Below are positions 35,570 to 44,744 of a DNA stretch of 64,000 nt, piece after piece. Under the pieces are notes generated by a model. The model had not been told where the DNA came from, ran no database searches, and was given only the letters and a program-made list of their open reading frames with translations. The position numbers were made by a program, and so were the translations under genes. The stretch's first letter is position 1. Every line of letters starts with the position of its first letter. The stretch comes from Pterobdella sp. o SKG-2022 (taxonomy: Eukaryota > Annelida > Clitellata > Hirudinida > Piscicolidae): assembly GCA_964035795.1 (NCBI GenBank), contig OZ038323.1:10844291-10908290 (forward strand). The letters run 5' to 3'.

Positions 35570-37850
35570 TTTTTCCACTAGAGAGCGCGTGCACACCCTC
35601 ACATGCACACACACACACAGGTAGTATCAGCAAGCAATATGTTGAGTCACATAGGATATGACATCTTGGGAGTGAACACTGTGCATCTATGCATGAACGT
35701 GCCTGGAGCTAGAGTTTCCGGTTTGTGTGCTTTGTAGTTTTTTCATGCTTTTGTTTGTATGAGGTTTGTCTATGTACAATGCTTCATCATTTACCAAATC
35801 TCACCCACCCACCAAATCAAACTTCATTCACCCACCAAATCACTTCTCACTCATCCACCTATCAAATCTCACTCACCCACCAAGTCAAATTTTTCTCATC
35901 CACTCATCAAATCCAACTTCATTAACCAATTAGCACACCAGGGGCACAACAGCTTTTGTGAGGTGAACATGAACACAGGTCCAGGCGACTGTGAGTGGTT
36001 CATTGTGCCACATCACTGTTGGGGTGCTCTCTACCGACTATGCCAAAAGTTTGCTTGTTTTCCAGTTTGTTTTTAAATGCTTGTATGTTTTTTTTCTTTT
36101 GCTATTTTGAGTTTGAGTTTATTCTGCATACAGTACAATTCATATTAGTGAAATAATCCTTATATCGCCTTACAAAGAATAACATGTGAAAATTCATTTC
36201 ATATAGAAACAACGTCAACTTCCTAACTGGGTCATGGTGGCCTAGTTTAACTGATTTGAAGGCCAATAATATTCCAGTCTACCGATTCATTCAAAAGCCT
36301 GGAGACTTGGTGTGGTTAGGACCTGGTACTATACATTGGGTGCAGTCTATTGTGAGTGGGTGGAGTCACTTGGTTTGATTGGCAGTCACTTTTTTTGTTA
36401 ATGTTGTTATTATTGATATTATTTTTCTTGTTGATGTAATTATTTTTATTATAGGGGTGGGGCAACAACATCGCATGGAATGTGGGTCCTCTCACCTGGA
36501 AACAATACCAACTGGCACTTGACAGCTACCGGTTGTCTAATAACAATAATAATATTTTCAAAAATTATTCATTGAGTTAAGGCGCAAATTAATATTATTT
36601 TTTCTCTATTTTTGTTTTTTTCAGTTTTTTAATATTTTTTTCTTATTATTACCCTATTTTTTTCCACACCATAATTTTTTTCATCAATTATTATGCATAG
36701 CTTCAACAAGGCATGCCTGCATCGCTCCCTTATCCCCATGACTCATCTTTCTTGGAATCTTGCCAGAAATATCAGGATCACTGATATCCAAGTATGTGCT
36801 TTTATCTATCATTCATTCATCTATCCATTCATCAATTCATTTAATCATCCATTCATATATCCATCCTCTAATATATCGATTAATTCGTTCTCCATTTCAT
36901 TCATCTATCGTTTCATTAATAAATTCCACAGCTGTATGAGATCATCAGACAAGCCCTGTTGTATTCAATGGAGGAGGTTCTATTTTTAGATATGATTTAC
37001 GATATATTATAGATACTATCATCATGATCCTTATTTACTAGATATAATTACTAGAGAATGTAATTACGAAAAGCTTCGTGTATTAAGTTTCTCAATTAAC
37101 CTTAGTTTTTGTTTTTATTATATGATCCTTATTGTTTCAACGCCACAATATTACGCCATCAAAGGTGAAGAATGTGTTGGATGTGGTGAAGCAGTTAGGG
37201 CTGAGAGTGGTGCAAGTAGCCAGGCAGTCCGATGAGGCTGTGTCCTACTGCAACGCTTGTGAGGTGGTTGGTGGTTGTTGTGGGTTTTGAAGTTAAGGGT
37301 TTTCAAGTGGTTTTGGTAGTGTATGTGTCGTTGAAAGTTTGTTTTCATAATGTTGTGTGTTGCTATAGATTTTTTGTGTTTCACCGATTTTTTTGTTGAC
37401 CGCGGCAGTTTCAACTCAACTTCGAGTAGCTTATCACAAAGACTGAAATCAAATAAATTTTCTCTAATCACAGGTTGAGATTTTCAGCGTGGTGTTTGTG
37501 CTGGTAGAGGAGAAGGCAAAGAACATCATGAGGCCACCCCCTAAACCATCCAACCACACTAACAAGTCTAGTCTCAATGATTCCTGTTATTGTCTCAATT
37601 GTGCTCGAAAGATGGATGATAGCCTAGAAGTGTTTCAGGTTCTATGTCAAAACCCCCTGCCTCAGCTCATACATACATATGATAATTTCCAGCTGGGCTC
37701 TATCGTAAGTTCTTGTTGTAATTTTAATTTTTAGTTTTTTTTTTCAATTTTTTGTTTCGAGTGTTACTTTGTTTATATATTTTTGATTTTTGCAAGTTAT
37801 TTATACTTACGCAGCCTCACAAGAATTCCGACACCTGGCTCTCATGGTAA
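30303..37850 (+). CDS. KDM6/UTX-like TPR-JmjC protein with altered active site
   Basis: About 30 exons, start missing. TPR part: 30303-30363, 30497-30608, 30765-30814, 31024-31082, 31277-31397, 31485-31539, 31875-31968, 32126-32252, 32417-32516, 32700-32801, 33020-33093, 33475-33556, 33706-33787. Linker: 33924-34034, 34202-34235, 34348-34424. JmjC part: 34501-34600, 34696-34768, 34922-35051, 35213-35398, 35621-35720, 35934-36048, 36207-36351, 36455-36531, 36701-36791. C-terminus: 36932-36976, 37165-37263, 37474-37704, 37815-37850 (TAA). Active UTX removes methyl groups from H3K27 in the nucleus within MLL3/4 complexes. Markers: [73 protein letters not shown], and a C-terminal zinc module (YCNAC, YCLNC). 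The HxE motif reads HQG and three 2-oxoglutarate contacts are changed; the third iron ligand His (36334) remains. One TPR exon between 31539 and 31875 was not found. The TPR-JmjC linker is far shorter than in vertebrates. Confidence 0.93.
33127..33400. repeat. Inverted-repeat element in KDM6-like intron
   Basis: TATAGCCCGTTTTCCTTTACC near 33140-33163 is the reverse complement, with two mismatches, of the segment ending GGAAAACAGGCTATA near 33376-33399. About 210 bases separate the arms, and ATCAATCAATCAAATCC precedes the left arm. This has the layout of a small non-autonomous element. Confidence 0.6.
33809..33839. repeat. (TG)n microsatellite
   Basis: About 15 TG units about 20 bases after the splice donor of the exon ending at 33787. 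Confidence 0.95.
34769..34850. repeat. (GT)n then (AGT)n at a splice donor
   Basis: The KDM6-like donor at 34769 begins directly with GTGTGTGTGTGT and passes into AGT/TAG triplets to about 34840. Confidence 0.9.
35537..35568. repeat. (CA)n microsatellite
   Basis: About 16 CA units in the intron before the JmjC exon at 35621. A second short CA run makes up that exon's acceptor (CACACACAG at 35620). Confidence 0.95.
35797..35930. repeat. Degenerate CACCCACCAAATCA tandem repeat
   Basis: Several imperfect copies of CACCCACCAAATCA, partly with AACTTCATT, fill the intron up to the acceptor of the exon that encodes the iron-binding motif. Confidence 0.75.
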
Positions 37851-37971
37851 CGAATTTCTCTCAGAACTTTTACTCTAATCATGTCTTATTTTAATTTTTT
37901 TTTGTATACATCAATCATTGTGTTTGGTTTGAAAGTTTTTTTAAAAAAATTAGACTGATTTTTTTTGAAAC

Positions 37972-37977
37972 AATAAA
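37972..37977 (+). promoter_or_regulatory. Candidate poly(A) signal of the KDM6-like gene
   Basis: AATAAA 122 bases after the KDM6-like stop and 225 bases before the TMX2 ATG. It is the only canonical hexamer in this short spacer. Confidence 0.45.
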
Positions 37978-38201
37978 AATCAATTTTTTTTGGATTCGTA
38001 AAAAAGACGCTGAAAATTTTCGGATGATAAAGCCAAAAAAATTAAATGAATGGACTGAAGTAATTTGCTCAGCACTCCCAGCCTTCAAATTTATTATCGT
38101 CTCGTAAATGTCATTGCCATAGCTTATTTGCATTTTTTGTGGTGCTTCACCTATATTTAGGAGAATTTTTTTTCGAAAAGATTATTTCGTGAGATTGCTT
38201 C

Positions 38202-40239
38202 ATGGCTAACATGGGGACATTTCTTCATCCCCATTATGTGTCGAATATCTTATTAGCTGGAATCTTCTTCCCTATGAAAACTATACCTCCTTTCTGTTAT
38301 ATGCTATTCAATGATTGCCAACTTGAACTGGTGAGACATGTTTTTTTGAAAAAGATTCAATTTTCAATATAATTGAACTTGTTGAAGTTTTTGAATTATT
38401 TTATAGAGAGAATGGGAACTGCTGACGTTTCTTGGTTGTGTGGTTGTAATGAAAAACAGAAAAACATGTATGCTATTAGTTTTTTTAAGCTCTTTCAAAA
38501 GTTGTTTTAAATGTATAAACTTAAATATAATTAAAACTTCCAAACCCACCAGCAACCTACAGTGACTACATAAAAACAGTAGCCATGATGTCTAAGCTAT
38601 TGAGCCTGGTGCTCTTTTTCAGACATAATTTTATGTATGGCTGTGTGTATGCCCTTGTCTGCATCTGTTAGTTCCTGGAGTTTATTTTTCTCAATGTATA
38701 TTATACTTAAATTAATAATAAATAATATTACTAACAAGTAATTAATAGCGTCAATATTGTACTATTTTTTCATATTCTTGTTAGATTTTTTCAGTTTTAA
38801 GAACAAAAAGTTTTGTTTTTTCATTAATAGCTTTTGTATAAATCAAGCTTATATATATATTATTATATATATTCATTATTTTAAATTCACTGTGATATGT
38901 GTGATGATATCTTTGATAGATTCATTATATGTCTTCATCGATAATAAAATTAATAATAATATGAATCAAGCTTGAAATACAATATATTTTTTTAATTTGA
39001 TGTTTTGCACCCACACCTACATTACTACACCACAGTACATCTGATACTGCTTCCTGAACCCTGTTACAGAGGCCCTCAACAAGTGTCCATTTTCAGAGGC
39101 CCTAATATGCAGGTGGCTATTTCCAAATTTTGTTGTTGTTTTCTTAAAACAATGTTTTTTCAAAAACAAACTTTTTTGAAGTTCTTAGCACATTTATATT
39201 ATATATACTGTTAAATTAGACTCAAAAACATTCTTTTTTATCACAAACACACACAGGCAGAAATAGAGAGGGACAAGAGAGTGACGTGGATGATAGAGAT
39301 GCATGCTTCATGGAGTCCTAATTGTTCACAGTTTGCTTCTGTGTTCGCTGAACTCAGTCATCTGTTAGTAGTTGGTTGTGGTGCTGATGGTTCAGTTTAT
39401 TATTTCTGCTAATTTTTATTGGTGTTGATGTTTGATTACTTCATTGTTTTCTTATAAAAATTGTAATAAATGTTACTCAGCTTCACATTGGACAACCTGA
39501 AGTTTGGCAAAATAGATGTCAATAGGTACAATGAAGTGGCTAAACAGTGAGTGGCATGGAAACATTATTGGATAGATCTATTGTTAATGCCACATTATAA
39601 TAACGTTTCTCATGCAGTAGCGCTTCATTTGAAGCTTATTAATCACTCATTGTGCCTCAGTTTTGTCTTCTTGGAATTATCTAAATGGATATCAGTATTA
39701 TAATTATTTTTGAGAGTGCAATCTTTGCTTAATGTCATAATGCTCAACAAAGGTACAACATTGACACCTCCACATGGTCCAAACAACTTCCCACTGTGAT
39801 CCTCTTCCAGAACGGAAAAGAAGTACTCAGACCTATCATTTTTGCTTTTGATTTTTATCTGTTTTTTTTTTATATTTTCAATATGTAGTTTTGTTCAGTT
39901 TATTTATTATTTTTTTATTTAAATTTTTAATTATTTAAATATGAACTAAATTGTTGTCATTTTTGTACAGACGAAACGGAGACCTCAAATTGATGTGAAA
40001 GGCAGGATTGACAAGTTCACTTTTACTAAGGTTCATAGCGTTATTATTATTTTTAAAATTTTTACTTTTAATATTGTTACCATTACTACAACCAGGAGAA
40101 TATAATTGGTGATTTCCAGTTAAACGAGTTACATCTGAATTGCAAAAAAAACCCTATAAACAAGAAGAAGAAGAAGGAGGAAAACACAGTCAGTCAATCT
40201 GTTGATGCCAATCCCACTGAGTCGAAGAAGACCATATGA
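38202..40239 (+). CDS. TMX2: Thioredoxin-related transmembrane protein 2, complete
   Basis: Nine phase-consistent exons: 38202-38330, 38407-38467, 38553-38666, 39036-39112, 39257-39363, 39481-39546, 39753-39822, 39971-40030 and 40096-40239 (stop TGA). TMX2 is an ER / mitochondria-associated-membrane protein with a thioredoxin-like domain. Visible: hydrophobic N-terminal segments, FLGCVVVMKNRKTS, LLSLVLFFRHNFMYG, then the thioredoxin fold beginning AEIERDKRVTWMIEMHASW. The redox site is SPNC, with a single Cys as in the SxxC site I recall for vertebrate TMX2, so it is not a dithiol enzyme. Further on are KFGKIDVNRYNEV, the cis-Pro segment KQLPTVILFQ and KRRPQIDVKGR. The C-terminus is Lys-rich and ends KKTI, a KKXX ER-retrieval signal. 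Length is about 275 residues, near the family norm. It lies only 351 bases downstream of the KDM6-like gene on the same strand. Confidence 0.96.
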
Positions 40240-40365
40240 TCTTGTGCTCCTTGTTTATTTTCTTTCTATGGTGTTGGTTTTGTACATATTAACAAGTATT
40301 TATAGCTTTGATATTTGATTTCTTTAATGCTATCGTTTGTAGAGCCAGCAATCATAAGCGTTTTA

Positions 40366-40371
40366 AATAAA
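40366..40371 (+). promoter_or_regulatory. Poly(A) signal of TMX2
   Basis: AATAAA 127 bases after the TMX2 stop codon, in TTTTAAATAAAAATTTT. Confidence 0.55.
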
Positions 40372-42094
40372 AATTTTACATCCTTTGAGATGAGGCTTTG
40401 TCCTTAAATACAACTAAAATTTTTAAAAAATTCAATTTTTAGTTTTCGAAATCTCAAAAGTAGAAATTTCCCAATATATTATCCCAGAATTAGCAACAAA
40501 AACTAAATTTATCCAAACTATGTTACGCATTTTAAGAGCGTATCATCGGTTAAGGTTAAATTGAACTTTGGATTCTTTCATTAAATGAATATATATTTTA
40601 TGGCCTTTTGATTGAATGTTAGTCAAAATGTTTTTGCTATTTTTGTTGCTTTTTGCTTCCATAACCCCTCTTCTCTCTTTTATGTTTGGGTTTATTTAAC
40701 TTCAATATATAATTGTAATATCCAAATATTTATGAGTTCAATTTTCGGTGCAAAAATTGAAGTTTATCTGCCATGTCATGAGACTGGTTATTTTGAGACA
40801 TGAAACTTAAATTAGTTTAAATTATTCACTGAATGATCATTCCAGATCGACTAATTGTGACGACAGTCTATGGTATCAGTACGTAGGAATGGTATCAATG
40901 TTATTTACATAATTTGATACATGTTTACAATAATGGTGTGTTAATATTTCATAAACTATTTAAATGATTTTTCACGTTTCAGTAATTCAAAACGATAAAA
41001 CAGACGGTTATAGTTGAAGGAGGATTTAGTTGTCAGTTTTTGAATTTTACACACGTTATTGCACCAAACTAGAATTTGCAATAATACAAAGTTATTTTAT
41101 TCATATTTGTATATATAATAAGAAGATATCGTATCAAATGTAGCCAGCTCTGAAAGTTTGTTACCACTCTAACAAGAGCTACATACACATTAATAATTAA
41201 AATGAAACATGTCATAAAAATTAATTTTTAGAACTTTGAAGTTGTCACAGAGCTGCTGTTAAATCAGTGCCAAAACTATGTGGTTAGCCTTTTTGGAAAT
41301 GAGTATGAGGCAGTGAAACACTAAAAAAATATTTTTATATATTTTATTAAAATATAAATGTTACACTATATAAATTCAGTAAACAACTTTTCATTCCCAA
41401 CAGATAGAAATTGTTTCCAAAGAAACCCCGCCACATCAAATTTTCAAAAATAATCGTATTCTCCTGATTGTTAACAACGTAGGCATTGTGGTTGAAGCGC
41501 CATTGATGGGATGATTGAAGATTTAATAGTTCAAAACATTAAATATTTGACTTTTTAAATAATTTTCAAGTTTTGATTTTCCGATTCCTATTAGTCAATA
41601 ATAAACGTAATAGAAACAAACGCAAAGATTTATTAAGAAATTAAGTTTTTCGCGAGCAAAACTTTTATTGCGTAGTACTATAAAAAAACAGCAATCAGAT
41701 ACATATTGGAAGTATATTTATAATTTCGTAAGACTAAAAGAACCACTAGTTAGGACAAAAAACAAAAAGTATTTATTTAATAACACGAAGCTTTTAGATT
41801 ATCACTTGAAAATGTAAGCTAGCCTCACGAAAAGCTTCGTGTCATTTAATAAATACTTCGTGTTTGTTGTCCTTACTTTTAGGGGCAGGTTACTGTACTT
41901 CATCGAAAGAACCACTGTTTTTTCTTTGAAATGTTCGTCAACTATAAAATTGTCAAAATAATAATAATCTGATTAATAAAACTGTTTTTTTAAAAAATTA
42001 GAATAAAGTTCATTTTTTGATTCTTCGTAAAAATTTGTTTTAGTTTGATATTAAAATTAATTTTTTATTATCGCTAACAATTAAAGTTTCCTAA
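40372..42094. other. Intergenic region with fold-back repeat
   Basis: No coding exon was found. A fold-back repeat at 41748-41905 is listed separately. Several weak AT-rich ORFs have no recognisable similarity. Confidence 0.5.
41748..41905. repeat. Fold-back (MITE-like) element with CACGAAAAGCTTCGTG palindrome
   Basis: Left arm AGTTAGGACAAAAAACAAAA runs on to AGTATTTATTTAATAACACGAAGCTTTT. The right arm (~41826-41877) is its reverse complement with a few changes. An 11-base direct repeat, AAAGAACCACT, occurs at 41737-41747 and again at 41906-41916. The left copy touches the arm, while the right copy is about 28 bases beyond it, so target-site duplication is only possible. Confidence 0.65.
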
Positions 42095-43611
42095 ATGGCT
42101 GATGATGAGGTGTGTTCAAATGGCTCTGACGAGTCACTTAACAAATTAAAAGTTTTGTATAAAGATAAACCCGAATGGAAAGATGTGACTCCTGTGCCTC
42201 AAGATGACGGTCCATTCAGCGTGGTACAGATTGCTTATTCCGAAGAATTCAAAGACGTTTTTGATTACTTTAGAGCCATTTTAAAATCAAATGAAATTTC
42301 TGAGCGTGCTTTAGAACTAACAAAAGACGCCGCAACTCAAAATCCCGCAAATTACACTGTATGGAGGTACAGACGAATTCTTCTGCAAGAGCTTAAAAAA
42401 GATCTTAATGATGAGTTATTGTTTGTGTCAGAAGTTATTGAAGAACATCCCAAAAATTACCAGGTTTCGATTATTCATTTAGAAACAACTTTGAATCATG
42501 CTCAATTATAATCTTATAAAATTTCTAATAATATTCAACTATTTATCTCATCAGAATTGGTATCATAGAAATGTGATAGTAAGTTTGTTAAATGATGCAT
42601 CTAAAGAGCTGCCATTCATCGAAAGTATATTGAAGATTGATGCAAAGAATTACCATGCATGGCAACATAGGTGAACAATTTCTAACATCAATTATTTCAA
42701 TTTTTTCAAAAAGAAAGTTGATGATTTACTTTTAACTAAACTTGGATAAAAGTTTACAAAACACACTAAGGCAATGGGTGGTGTCTAAATTTAATTTATG
42801 GGATGGAGAACTGAAATTCATTGAGAAATTATTGTTGGATGATGTAAGAAATAATTCTGCATGGAGTCATCGATACTTTATTATTTCCAACACCACTGGC
42901 TTCACTCCAGAAGTGATTGAAAGGTCAGTAGAATTTGTATTCCTGTTTTATTCCATTTTTCAATTTTTATTTAAGTATTTGTCTTTTTAAACACTTATCA
43001 CACCAGAGAGATAAACTACACAAAGGAGCAAATAAACAAAGTGCCACACAATGAGAGTGCCTGGAATTATTTGAGGGGAGTGATGGCTGATGAGAATAGA
43101 TCAACATACCCTGGATTCATGATTTATCTTGAAAAACTACACAGAGATGGTGTCAGGTTTGATTGATAATAATATATGTTGAGTTTTTTTTATTCTGAAT
43201 AGAATTTGTTGAAAAATGAAATAAATATTCAAATCACACTGCCACAAATACTAAAAACCAGGTCTTTTTACTTTCTGGGCTTCATGATTGAGAGCATAGA
43301 GGATGGCATGAAGCCTTCCTCAAACCCTGCTTTCCAGCCTGACAGCCCCACCTCACAAACAACCAAGTTGAGCAAATGTCTGGACTTGTGTGAGCAACTA
43401 TCATCACAGTATGACACTATAAGGTGGCATTTTGTCTTTTTAGTGCTGCTTATAAATTTGTTATCTCTGAAAGATATTTTTGAAAATTATTTATCGCTGT
43501 ATATATATCTATTTGGTTTATAAATGATCTACTAATAAACATTACAGAACTGAATACTGGAAATACCTAGCAAGATCATTGTCTATAAAATATGGGTCCT
43601 TAGCTAAATGA
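42095..43611 (+). CDS. FNTA: Protein farnesyltransferase / geranylgeranyltransferase I alpha subunit, complete
   Basis: Six phase-consistent exons: 42095-42463, 42555-42670, 42771-42923, 43017-43156, 43262-43423 and 43548-43611 (stop TGA). The alpha subunit pairs with FNTB or PGGT1B to attach farnesyl or geranylgeranyl groups to CaaX proteins in the cytosol. Visible: an acidic N-terminus, the [17 protein letters not shown] segment, and the helical PFTA repeats with their N-x-W-x-x-R/H signatures: [37 protein letters not shown] and [10 protein letters not shown]. The C-terminus ends [18 protein letters not shown]. Length is about 330 residues, slightly shorter than vertebrate FNTA mainly because the Pro-rich N-terminal extension is absent. 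It converges with GEMIN8 over 265 bases. Confidence 0.97.
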
Positions 43612-43806
43612 TTGCTTGCTGATGACGATTTACTTATTCCAAATGATAAGATTGTTATGCTATTATGCTCCTTCCTAACTCAGCATCTTTATAATAATAA
43701 TAATCATCTAAAAATTTTATCTTAGTGATAATTAACCCAGGGAGTTTCAAGACGAGTTTATAAAAGAAATTTCTCAAATACACCCTATATTTAAAACTTT
43801 CAGTTA

Positions 43807-43812
43807 AATAAA
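43807..43812 (+). promoter_or_regulatory. Candidate poly(A) signal of FNTA
   Basis: AATAAA about 195 bases past the FNTA stop, inside the 265-base spacer to the convergent GEMIN8 stop. The two 3' UTRs probably nearly touch or overlap. Confidence 0.45.
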
Positions 43813-43875
43813 ACTTTATAAAAACTCATTTAAATCAAAATAAAGAAAATTTTAGTTTATAAAATAATGGAGTGG

Positions 43876-44478
43876 TTACAAAGGCATTGATGGCCAATAG
43901 TTTGGTTGAAAGGCTTTGAAATTCTTGTTGTATTGCACTGCTAAAGTGTCTTCAAGTTCTTTAATCCTCTTCCAATCTTCCCCATAAAATTTTTTCATTT
44001 CTTCCTCTTCAGTTATTCTTTCTGGAGTTGATTGAATGGTTTTTGAATGCATGGGCTGACTGTCCTTTAATGACTCTAAAGCTTCCTTTTTCAGTATTTC
44101 TGTTAATGTAATTGCGTTTATAATTGGATACATAAATATGCTTATAGAAATTAAACCTTTGTTTTTCTTGTGTTCTTGAGATATTCTGAAGAAATTCTTC
44201 ATCTCTTCTGTTATATTCATTTCAAATTCCTCTGATTCGTTATATGCTTCATCACTACACTGACTAGAAGATTTTTGTTTGGCTTTTTTTTTCTTTTTGT
44301 TACGGGATTTCTTTCTTTCGCTGTATTCATTTGATCTTTGTCTTTTTTTCACAGCATTGTTTTTAAAAAATTCATGTTTTGTAATATTTAACTCATGCTG
44401 TTTAATCCAATTTTTGATTCTAAAAAAGTTTAAATTGTAATCAAGGAAGCAAGAATCCATTATTTTTTTACTTTTCAA
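43876..44478 (-). CDS. GEMIN8: Gem-associated protein 8 (SMN complex)
   Basis: Minus-strand gene, exons 44478-44157 and 44099-43876, about 181 residues. GEMIN8 links GEMIN6/7 and UNRIP to SMN in the complex that loads Sm proteins onto snRNAs. Two conserved blocks match what I recall of the vertebrate protein: EFEMNITEEMKNFFRISQEH (vertebrate NMEITEELRQYFAETERH-like) and the C-terminal EMKKFYGEDWKRI followed by NKNFKAFQPNYWPSMPL (vertebrate QPKYWPVIPL-like). Between them is Lys/Ser-rich low complexity. A 57-base intron (44156-44100; AAAG|GTTTAAT ... TTAACAG) is proposed because it restores HKKNK-EILKKEALESL and removes an atypical hydrophobic stretch. As the intron is a multiple of three without stops, the unspliced frame is also open (200 residues). 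The start ATG is the first in frame; the vertebrate Trp/His-rich N-terminus is not evident. Confidence 0.88.
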   Translation of the reverse strand: MKSKKIMDSCFLDYNLNFFRIKNWIKQHELNITKHEFFKNNAVKKRQRSNEYSERKKSRNKKKKKAKQKSSSQCSDEAYNESEEFEMNITEEMKNFFRISQEHKKNKGLISISIFMYPIINAITLTEILKKEALESLKDSQPMHSKTIQSTPERITEEEEMKKFYGEDWKRIKELEDTLAVQYNKNFKAFQPNYWPSMPL

Positions 44479-44744
44479 ATGAAAATGTCATTAAAAATGA
44501 ATCTATTTTAATTTTAATAAGTTTTGGTTAATTATTTTTAAAAAAATATTTTCTTTATGGGGCAAAAATCACTTTACGCATTTTCACACACATCAAATGT
44601 GGTTGTAAATTTTGAATAAATCAATCAAACTTTGATTTTCAGCCTATATTTTAAATTTATTCCCAATATTATAAAGAATCATTTTCAAAATTATATTGTT
44701 TTTTACTTGTCATTCAACTCCACTTCTTTTGAAATACTTTTAAA
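44479..44744. promoter_or_regulatory. Putative bidirectional promoter, GEMIN8 / BCKDHB
   Basis: 266 bases separate the start codons of two divergent housekeeping genes. It must hold both 5' UTRs and probably a shared promoter. No TATA box or CpG-rich core is evident in the AT-rich sequence. Confidence 0.5.
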
